Of a stretch of 32,657 nucleotides of DNA, positions 26,523-32,657 are shown one piece after another (position 1 is the first letter of the stretch; every line of letters begins with the position of its first letter). The notes below the pieces were generated by a model. It saw only the letters and a list, made by a program, of their open reading frames with translations, searched no databases and had not been told where the DNA came from. This stretch comes from a virus. Location of the stretch: IMG/VR virus record IMGVR_UViG_3300046787_000027, positions 1 to 32,657 of that record. The stretch is one strand, 5' to 3'. Position numbers and translations under genes: made by a program.

Positions 26523-26824
26523 ACAACTCCTGTTCTAGTGCGCCATGCACGATTCATTGGGTCATTTAGAAAAGCAGCAAAACGCTTCTCATCAAGCACA
26601 GCATAACCACGCATGATGCCCTGTTTATTAAGGTCATCAATAACAGTTAATGGGATAGATGCAACCTTGTTGCCAAACAAATTGTCAGACCATCTTGCTC
26701 TCTCATCAAAGGAGTTATATTCCTTTTTATTCTGCTCAACAATGGCAGAAACATCCTGACGAGTTTGAATGATGATGCCACCTTCACCATCGGCATGAAC
26801 AGCAGTTTCTCTAATCTTTTCCAT
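26519..26824 (-). CDS. Conserved head-region protein (101 aa)
   Basis: The 101-residue protein contains AVHADGEGGIIIQTRQDVSAI, NSFDERARWSDNLFGNKVASIPLTVIDDLNKQGIMRGY and a C-terminal AFLNDPMNRAWRTRTG. I recall this family between capsid and adaptor genes in environmental podoviruses; its role is unknown, perhaps head completion. It follows a terminator-like hairpin. Confidence 0.85.
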   Translation of the reverse strand: MEKIRETAVHADGEGGIIIQTRQDVSAIVEQNKKEYNSFDERARWSDNLFGNKVASIPLTVIDDLNKQGIMRGYAVLDEKRFAAFLNDPMNRAWRTRTGVV

Positions 26825-26854
26825 GTACTAATTCTATCAGTTTGAGTAGAAAAG

Positions 26855-26888
26855 AAAATGCCCCAGAGGGTTAAGTCTGAGGCATTTT
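26855..26888 (-). terminator. Terminator-like hairpin after the major capsid gene
   Basis: AAAATGCC pairs with GGCATTTT (8 bp), plus a further 4-bp CAGA/TCTG extension after one mismatch; on the - strand it ends in TTTTCTTTTC. It lies in the 80-nt gap after the capsid gene. Partial termination here would keep capsid transcripts more abundant than tail transcripts. Confidence 0.8.
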
Positions 26889-26904
26889 TCGGGGTTACCT
26901 TAGA

Positions 26905-27855
26905 TTAAGGTGTCAAGTCAGCAATAATGCCGTGAGCAGCTTGGTTTTTAACTTCCAAGGTGTACTCAGCCAACAACTGTGTAGACTCATTGTCGCCAGT
27001 CACAGCCAATTCATTGGTCTGGAAAGGACGCAGATAAGCAACAGCAGCCATGTCGGGGTCAAGCACAAATGCTGTCTCATCGCATGAGTTGGTAGAAGTC
27101 ATGAAGCGGTTAGGAACAACAGAAATTGTACCGAAATCGCTCATGTACACATCAGCAGCAGCCACGATTGTGGTTGGGCTGTTAGATGGGGCCATGAAAC
27201 GCTGAGCAGCGATACCAGCAAAAGCTGAAACAACTTGCTTGTGTGCAGGGTTGACCATCAACACTTTGGGGTTGCCACCAGAAGCGTAAACGCTCTTAAC
27301 AACAGATTGCAACAGGGCTTCTGTGAAAGTGCGGTTTGTGCCGTTTACACGAGCAGTTGTACCCAAAGAACCAGCAACACCATCAGTACCACCAGAGTAG
27401 TTGCTGTTCAACCATGCTTGCAGACCGCCCAATTTACGAGCAGTAGTAGAGTCACCATTGGCAGCAATCTGGTTGCTCAACAATGATGTTTCCATGTCAC
27501 GCTTGATTTCAGCAGAGGCTTTAGCCAACTGATAAGCCTTTTCAGACTTACGACCAGCTTTGTCAACTGACTGCAAAGTGCCAGAAATCTTGACAGTTTT
27601 CTGAGCGATTTGAGTGCGGTTGCCAACACGAGTTGTTGGAGACATAGTAGCGTCAGATGCTGTTGCACCCTCAACTGCAAAGTTTGACAAAGTAGCAGCA
27701 GCCAAGCTGTCAGTCTGCCACTCGTGCAGAACAGCAGTAGCCTTTGTCTTGCCAATAGAAGACATGAAAGGTGTATCTGTGGGGCTGATGTTATAGATTA
27801 CATCAGAGAGGTCTTCGCGCATACCGATGGCGGTATATGTTTGATATGTAGCCAT
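26905..27855 (-). CDS. Major capsid protein (SU10/DUF5309-type)
   Basis: The 316-residue HK97-fold capsid protein opens MATYQTYTAIGMREDLSDVIYNISPTDTPFMSSIGKTKA and has VEGATASDATMSPTTRVGNRTQI, NPKVLMVNPAHKQVVSAF, SDFGTISVVPNRFM and EYTLEVKNQAAHGIIADLTP blocks. These are typical of the DUF5309/SU10 capsid family. It assembles around the scaffold gene product encoded just upstream. RBS GGAG precedes ATG 27855; a terminator follows. Confidence 0.95.
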   Translation of the reverse strand: MATYQTYTAIGMREDLSDVIYNISPTDTPFMSSIGKTKATAVLHEWQTDSLAAATLSNFAVEGATASDATMSPTTRVGNRTQIAQKTVKISGTLQSVDKAGRKSEKAYQLAKASAEIKRDMETSLLSNQIAANGDSTTARKLGGLQAWLNSNYSGGTDGVAGSLGTTARVNGTNRTFTEALLQSVVKSVYASGGNPKVLMVNPAHKQVVSAFAGIAAQRFMAPSNSPTTIVAAADVYMSDFGTISVVPNRFMTSTNSCDETAFVLDPDMAAVAYLRPFQTNELAVTGDNESTQLLAEYTLEVKNQAAHGIIADLTP

Positions 27856-27870
27856 TTTAAAACTCCAAAT

Positions 27871-28803
27871 TTAAAAGAATCGTTCAAATGCTTTAGCAGC
27901 GTCTTGGACTTTGCCAGTTTCACGCAACCTTTGCATTACCTGTTTGTCTTGTGACGATTTTGTAGGAGGCGCAGAAGTCCCAGAACGCATCATCTTAGGG
28001 GCAGCTTGAAGTTTCTTGGTTACTTCAGGCTTGCTCTTTTGAAGTTGCTCATACTTCATTGCTTTATACAAACTCACCACAGCACGAGAGTCATAAACGG
28101 AACTGAGTTCTTGGTCAGACCATCCAACAGACTTCGCATAATCACGGATTTGTTTCCGAATCGCATCACCCTGTGGCGTAGCTAACTCAGGAATCAGACT
28201 AACTAGCTTCTCAGATTCTTGACGGAGATGGTTTTGCAAAGAGGCTTGTTGCTCGGCTTGTTGCTGTTGTGCAATGCGTTGCTGTTCTTGCCTTACTACT
28301 GCTAACTGCTTCTCACGCTGATTCTGTTCAGCTACCGCTACCGCATAACCGATAGGGTCTGTTTCCTTTAGAACATCTAAGTCCACACCCTGATTTTGCT
28401 GCGTAAGGAAGCTATCCAACGCTTGCAATTTCTGGGCATATGCCTGTCGCTCTTGTTTCACCTGCTCTAAATGAATACGCTCGGCTTCAACAGCCTTACG
28501 TTGTTCAGCTAAAGCCTGAGACTTTTTAGTGTAATCAGTACCTTGTTGATAACCTTTGATAAGTTCGTCAAGTTCTACCTCAACTTCCTCACCAGATGCC
28601 TTTACTTTATATCGAGGCTTTGGCTGTTCTTCTTCGGATTCCTCCTCAGAATACTCAACTTCATCAGACGCTTGTAGTTCCTCTGGCTGTTCTTCGGTTT
28701 GGCCTTGTTCGGCTTCCTCAGAGTCACCCATTAGCCCCATAAACGCTGAAGCGGCTTGGTTTACATCTAGGCTTTCACTCCCTTGTGGGTTGGTGTTTTC
28801 CAT
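27871..28803 (-). CDS. Scaffolding protein
   Basis: The 310-residue protein directly precedes the capsid gene. N-terminal third is very acidic (EEAEQGQTEEQPEEL, EYSEEESEEEQ), followed by a YKVKASGEEVEVELDELIKGYQQGTDYTKK motif seen in podoviral scaffolds, a Gln/Glu coiled coil (about 95-205) and a basic C-terminus (KPEVTKKLQAAPKM, KAFERFF) that may contact the capsid. Guides prohead assembly and leaves before packaging. Confidence 0.9.
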   Translation of the reverse strand: MENTNPQGSESLDVNQAASAFMGLMGDSEEAEQGQTEEQPEELQASDEVEYSEEESEEEQPKPRYKVKASGEEVEVELDELIKGYQQGTDYTKKSQALAEQRKAVEAERIHLEQVKQERQAYAQKLQALDSFLTQQNQGVDLDVLKETDPIGYAVAVAEQNQREKQLAVVRQEQQRIAQQQQAEQQASLQNHLRQESEKLVSLIPELATPQGDAIRKQIRDYAKSVGWSDQELSSVYDSRAVVSLYKAMKYEQLQKSKPEVTKKLQAAPKMMRSGTSAPPTKSSQDKQVMQRLRETGKVQDAAKAFERFF

Positions 28804-28813
28804 TTGTCATCTC

Positions 28814-28859
28814 AAAAATAGCCAGAAACCTTCTGGACGGAGGGTAAGGTTTCCCTTAC
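28814..28859 (-). promoter_or_regulatory. Paired hairpins upstream of the scaffold gene
   Basis: Two consecutive stem-loops on the - strand: GTAAGG/CCTTAC with a GAAA loop (28844-28859), then CCAGAA/TTCTGG with a 3-nt loop (28822-28836) followed by ATTTTTG. The second resembles a weak terminator only 11 nt ahead of the scaffold ATG. They may act as attenuator, processing site or mRNA stabiliser for the scaffold-capsid transcript. Confidence 0.5.
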
Positions 28860-29104
28860 AGAATTTTCCATTTCTTCTCTCTAATTACAGTTTCCGAGGC
28901 TAAACCTTCAAGGTGTCCTGTAATTAGTTCTAAAGTCTTAATGTGCCTGTAAGCGTCTTCACGCCTATCAGATTCTTCTGCACTTGTGTTAATTATTACA
29001 CTAATTTGTTCTTTTTTCAAATTATCTAATACTTCTTTGAAAAAGTCATCATTCAGTAAGTTTTTAGCCCATTGAGCCAAAACTGATTTGTCATTAGAAT
29101 TCAA
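28856..29104 (-). CDS. Hypothetical helical protein (82 aa)
   Basis: The 82-residue acidic/basic helical protein: LAQWAKNLLNDDFFKEVLDNLKKEQISVI then DRREDAYRHIKTLELITGHLEGLASE. Similar short proteins lie next to scaffold genes in some podoviruses and are uncharacterised. Starts 11 nt inside the end of the preceding gene. Confidence 0.78.
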   Translation of the reverse strand: MNSNDKSVLAQWAKNLLNDDFFKEVLDNLKKEQISVIINTSAEESDRREDAYRHIKTLELITGHLEGLASETVIREKKWKIL

Positions 29105-30146
29105 GGATAGTCCTATTCAAGTCTATGTTAGCTTTACCGCCACCCCCGCCAGCAACAGGTGTAAACAAGTTAAAGTAACTGTTACCTCTGGCAGTACCTA
29201 AGTCAGCAATCGGGTTGTAGGTTGAACCACCACTACCAGCCATAGCCAATAATGTTGATTTAGCTTCTTGGTCACCGAGTTCAGCTAGAACTCGTAAGTC
29301 ATTGACAGCCAAATTATCATAAGCAACACCAGCAGCCTTTCGGCTTGCGTCATCAGTTCTTGCTATGTTAGCAGCACCTAACAAACCATATTGGTCAACA
29401 GTACCCTCTGGAGTGTTTAGCAAACCATTAACAACATCACCAAAGCTGTAACCTGTAAGAGCATTAGAAATCGTATTCAATGCAGACAGTTGTGGGCTAG
29501 TCAAAGACAACAGACTGTTAGCCAACAAAGATGTGTTATCAGTCAATCCACCTACTACGCTACCAACAGTACCAGCGTTACCACTTAATCCAATTGCTAC
29601 ATTGCCAAGAGTATTTAATACATCCTCTGCGCTACCAGCGTTAAGCAGTTGACCAGCAATGTTTGTTAATCCACCAACTTTAGCTAAATCTGAGTTACCT
29701 GCCAATATACCTAGACCACTCATCACAGCACCAGTAGCAGCTACATTGCTACCACCACCTGCAACTCCTGACAAACCACCTGTTCCAGTATTTGTAAAGT
29801 CGTTGTTATAGATAAGCGTACCAGACAAATCTCTACCGCCACCTAAACCTGTGTTTGCTGTCTCTGCGCCTGTCTTGATAACACCAGAGTCAACACTAGC
29901 CATACCATCAGGTGCTACCGCCTTCATAGGTGTAGGTAATGTTCTAGGTTGTGCTTGTAGCAACGAGCCATAAGCAATTCTTGGTTGGTCAGGAACTAAC
30001 GCACCAATGGAATCTAGCAATGACCTTGATGGTGCAAACTGCGTTTGTGGTGTGTACTGACTTTGAACAGCAGAAATAATGTCTTGATAAGACGCACTCT
30101 GTGGATTATCTCCACCAACAATCCCACGCAGTTGTTCGTAGTTCAT
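29094..30146 (-). CDS. Low-complexity Gly/Leu-rich virion protein candidate (350 aa)
   Basis: The 350-residue protein begins MNYEQLRGIVGGDNPQSASYQDIISAVQSQY, then a region rich in Gly, Ala, Leu, Ser and Asn (about 95-260), e.g. GLGGGRDLSGTLIY and LTSPQLSALNTISNALTGYS. The C-terminus has a GGGGG tract. Its composition resembles ejected or membrane-interacting virion proteins. It lies between portal and scaffold genes. Function not identified. Confidence 0.72.
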   Translation of the reverse strand: MNYEQLRGIVGGDNPQSASYQDIISAVQSQYTPQTQFAPSRSLLDSIGALVPDQPRIAYGSLLQAQPRTLPTPMKAVAPDGMASVDSGVIKTGAETANTGLGGGRDLSGTLIYNNDFTNTGTGGLSGVAGGGSNVAATGAVMSGLGILAGNSDLAKVGGLTNIAGQLLNAGSAEDVLNTLGNVAIGLSGNAGTVGSVVGGLTDNTSLLANSLLSLTSPQLSALNTISNALTGYSFGDVVNGLLNTPEGTVDQYGLLGAANIARTDDASRKAAGVAYDNLAVNDLRVLAELGDQEAKSTLLAMAGSGGSTYNPIADLGTARGNSYFNLFTPVAGGGGGKANIDLNRTILEF

Positions 30147-30153
30147 GGTTTTA

Positions 30154-31125
30154 TCACTTAGAAATCATGCTCAACACATTGTTCAACGATGGCGCAGCAG
30201 TTGTCGTATTTTGTAATGAAGACGCAATTTCTGGTCTGCTCATAATGTATTGCATATCAGCATTAGACAAACCATAGGTGCTTTGCAAAGTACCCATTGG
30301 CACACCTTTAATCATGCTTGCTACATCACCATAGTTGCCTGATTTTTCAGCATTTTGCCAAGCAGAAATAAGGTTAGGGTTTTGTGGTTTAGCAATCATA
30401 TTTACTACTTGCTCAGTAGTAGGTCTGTTTGCAACCATCTGACCTGCCAAACGCTTTGATTCTTCAAACGATGGGAACAACTCACGGAATTGACCAACAG
30501 TTGCTGTTTGTGTTGGAGGAGTACCAGTAATAGGAGTAGTACCAGTTTGCTTGATAGGCATACCAGTCCAATTAGCTGGTAACTTACCTGCAATACCACC
30601 ACGAGAAGCAATGTAGTCAATATCGCTTTGACCTAAGTTATAGGTTGATTTGAGTTGGTCAGCAGTAATGCCATTTAGCAAACCTGCAATTCCTGTGTAA
30701 TCGCCAGTTTTCTCTGCGTTAATCCATGCTGTTGACAATGGGTCTGTGACAGTAGGACGAGAATAGATGTAGCTAATATCTTGGTTTGTCAGACCATACT
30801 TAGACAGCAATGTAGGCGCAGGAATATCTTTAATTAAATTAGCAACATCACCATAATCACCAGTCTGCTCTGCTCTACCCCATGCTTGTGCAACAGGGTC
30901 TGTAGAGTTAATAGCATTATTGATGTTTGTTGTCTGAGCCTGAGTGTATTCAGGAACAGCAGTCCTATCGTTACCTGCTGGCAATGTGCCAAAAGTAGCT
31001 TGAACTTGCTCTGGCGTAATTCCATAAGTAGAGGCTGCTTTAACAATATCGTTGTAAGCAGCGTTGGGGTCAGTCTTTAGCAGGTTTACTAAAGCATCTG
31101 TCAGTTGTGCTTGTGTATAAGCCAT
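30154..31125 (-). CDS. Repeat-containing head-region protein (323 aa)
   Basis: The 323-residue protein carries three copies of a roughly 45-residue unit at about 79-124, 132-175 and 254-298, with a consensus AW..AE..G.Y......I......L...Y.L...D..YI.SR; a partial, diverged copy starts near residue 24. Each unit looks like three short helices. The linker is Pro/Thr-rich (about 185-210). It follows the portal gene by 2 nt and precedes the other unknown. The repeats suggest a fibrous or binding role in the head or ejection set. No known family recognised. Confidence 0.78.
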   Translation of the reverse strand: MAYTQAQLTDALVNLLKTDPNAAYNDIVKAASTYGITPEQVQATFGTLPAGNDRTAVPEYTQAQTTNINNAINSTDPVAQAWGRAEQTGDYGDVANLIKDIPAPTLLSKYGLTNQDISYIYSRPTVTDPLSTAWINAEKTGDYTGIAGLLNGITADQLKSTYNLGQSDIDYIASRGGIAGKLPANWTGMPIKQTGTTPITGTPPTQTATVGQFRELFPSFEESKRLAGQMVANRPTTEQVVNMIAKPQNPNLISAWQNAEKSGNYGDVASMIKGVPMGTLQSTYGLSNADMQYIMSRPEIASSLQNTTTAAPSLNNVLSMISK

Positions 31126-31127
31126 GA

Positions 31128-32657
31128 TTAACCCTTAATCTCTACGTTAGATGTAATGCCAGCACCAATCTTCATTGCTTTCAATTGTGCTTCTGCTTCA
31201 AACTCTTGTTGCTTCATAGCAAAGTAAGCCTGTTGTTTCTCACGCTCAAGCATCAACTTAGCAGCCTCTTTCTCACGCATCAATTGCATCTCAAGAGCAG
31301 CCTTCTGTTGTGCCATCTCCATGTCAATCTGTTGTTGCTGCTGCTTCAACTGAATGTCAGCTTGTGCTTTGGCTTGGTTAGCTTGAATCTCAGCCTGAGT
31401 GCGAGCCATGATTGCTTGCACTTCTGGAGGCATTTGCTGTTGCTGTGGAGGAGGATTCGAGAGCATCTGGTCTTGCTCTGGTGTGATTGGCTTATAGAAC
31501 TCACCAGAATCCTTAAAGCCAGCAATCTCAACCATGCGTCCCAAAGTAGCACGATATTGAGCAGGGGAGACATAGGGATTGGCAGGGCCGTACTGAGCAA
31601 TCAACTGTTCTTGTTTAGCCAGAACCATTGACAACATAGCCATCTGCTCTTGGCGGTTACCTGAACCCAAACCTACGTTGATAGCCACATCGTATTGGTT
31701 AGCCCATGTACGAGGGTCAAACTCTACGAATTCGCCACGCATACGAACCATGCGAGCCTTGTCTTGGTATTTGCACAAGAGATGCAAGATGCCTTGGAAC
31801 AAAGACTTAACACCAGTCTCTGCAAAGATTCGAGCCATCAGTTCAATCTTACCTGCGCCAGCTTGTTGCATCGAGGCAACTGCTGCTGCTGTGACATTCT
31901 GCAAGATAGCAGGGTCAAGACCTTGTGAAGCATCAGATACACCAGTACGCTTAGATTGGACTGTATCCAAATACTGAAGCATTGGGAAAGCCTGAGATGC
32001 CACATTCTGCACAACCAGTTGTTGAACAGCATTAGGTGACTTGGCACGAATAACACCACCTGCGGTAGATGTAAGCAAGTCATCAAGATTTACCTGCCCT
32101 TCAACAGCAACCACTCGTGCATTGTTTGTCAGATATAAGTTATCCAACATCTGACGAGTGATAGTAGTCTTAATCAGTTGCAAGTCAGTTGTTCGGTCAG
32201 CAAGTGAGTTACCAAAGAACTTGTGCGGAATTGGGATTGGGCAGATTGAATGGAATGGAACATAGTCCACTTCTTCAACCATTTCCTTACCATTCTCATC
32301 TTGGAGAATCTCGTTTGAAGCGTAGAAAACTTGAGTCAGAGCAGCAATACCTTTGCCATTCATATCAGTTTTGACATAACACTCAAAGACCTCAATCTCT
32401 TGCATTGATGGGTCATCAGTCTGCACTTGGTAAGGTTGCTCACCAGCAGAGTAACGAGCAACACGCTCTGGCGTATAAGCCAAAGCATCATCCATCTGCA
32501 AGCCTTCAATTTGCTTCTTGTTGAAACCCATAGCAACCAAGTCACTACGAGTCAACATCTGACGATGTGCTACGAATGGGCTGTCAGCAATAGTGCGAGC
32601 CTTCTTGCTAATCAAGAACTCCTCTGGAGGAACATTCTCAATCGTTACTTTGCCTGA
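31128..32657 (-). CDS. Portal protein, C-terminal part (begins at the left end)
   Basis: This is the 3' part of the portal gene, open to the window's end; residues continue from the part at 1-730. Seen here are a TDLQLIKTTITRQMLDNLYLTNNAR helix, a crown-like SKRTGVSDASQGLDP region, and a long Gln/Lys/Glu-rich coiled coil near the end (about the last 110 residues, QAEIQANQAKAQADIQLKQQ...), consistent with the barrel helices of P22-type portals. TAA at 31128-31130 lies 2 nt before the next gene. Confidence 0.93.
   Translation of the reverse strand, partial: SGKVTIENVPPEEFLISKKARTIADSPFVAHRQMLTRSDLVAMGFNKKQIEGLQMDDALAYTPERVARYSAGEQPYQVQTDDPSMQEIEVFECYVKTDMNGKGIAALTQVFYASNEILQDENGKEMVEEVDYVPFHSICPIPIPHKFFGNSLADRTTDLQLIKTTITRQMLDNLYLTNNARVVAVEGQVNLDDLLTSTAGGVIRAKSPNAVQQLVVQNVASQAFPMLQYLDTVQSKRTGVSDASQGLDPAILQNVTAAAVASMQQAGAGKIELMARIFAETGVKSLFQGILHLLCKYQDKARMVRMRGEFVEFDPRTWANQYDVAINVGLGSGNRQEQMAMLSMVLAKQEQLIAQYGPANPYVSPAQYRATLGRMVEIAGFKDSGEFYKPITPEQDQMLSNPPPQQQQMPPEVQAIMARTQAEIQANQAKAQADIQLKQQQQQIDMEMAQQKAALEMQLMREKEAAKLMLEREKQQAYFAMKQQEFEAEAQLKAMKIGAGITSNVEIKG
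32531..32657. repeat. Terminal direct repeat, right copy
   Basis: Exact second copy of bases 1-127. It falls in the middle of the portal coding sequence, an unlikely place for a true genome end. Confidence 0.97.

Overview
This window is the complete genome of a small tailed bacteriophage with a podovirus-type virion. The first 127 bases (1-127) recur exactly as the last 127 (32531-32657), and the portal gene reads in frame across that join. The molecule is therefore a circular map of 32,530 bp that was cut open inside the portal gene. The virion genes point to a short-tailed phage: a P22-type portal, a SU10/DUF5309-type capsid protein, an SU10-type adaptor, a nozzle-like protein, three ejection-type proteins and one long fibre, with no tape measure or sheath. 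Spanins and lipoboxes indicate a Gram-negative host. Several accessory families resemble ones common in phages of Burkholderiales and freshwater bacteria, but that host guess is weak. No integrase, polymerase, tRNA or CRISPR array was found.

Layout. (1) Control region 9382-9517: two divergent promoters. The leftward one drives a 50-residue Cro-like repressor, probably from a leaderless mRNA; the rightward one drives the + strand early genes. (2) Leftward early operon 9381 to 3709 (- strand): Cro-like protein, winged-helix protein, DUF1376 replication initiator with internal direct repeats (possible origin), small proteins, VRR-NUC nuclease, NinB, small membrane proteins, glutaredoxin, accessory proteins and a small HNH/Ref-like nuclease, closed by a strong terminator at 3647-3672. 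(3) Rightward early operon 9518-12228 (+ strand, the only + strand genes): small proteins, an ERF annealing protein, an SSB-like protein, a possible PD-(D/E)XK nuclease and a MazG-like pyrophosphatase. (4) Late genes (- strand), from 3612 down through the join to 12221: a Cys-rich HiPIP-like protein, four tiny basic proteins, small and large terminase, portal (across the join), two repetitive or low-complexity proteins, scaffold, capsid, adaptor, nozzle, ejection proteins and fibre. They end in a lysis cassette of about 5 kb with many tiny membrane proteins, Rz with Rz1 embedded in another frame, a GH19 endolysin, a HExxH protein and an HTH-phosphoesterase.

How it works together (inference): the host supplies polymerase and helicase; the phage supplies initiator, annealing protein, SSB and nucleases. 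Most genes are joined by ATGA or similar stop-start overlaps, so translational coupling seems the main expression device. A terminator after the capsid gene would set capsid dosage above the tail genes. Sixteen short genes (26-58 codons), including Rz1, the Cro-like protein and several membrane peptides, were read directly from the sequence. No stretch over 300 bases lacks a gene; the longest gaps are 9382-9517 (control region) and 8758-8860 (leader of the initiator gene, with only a 6-bp hairpin).
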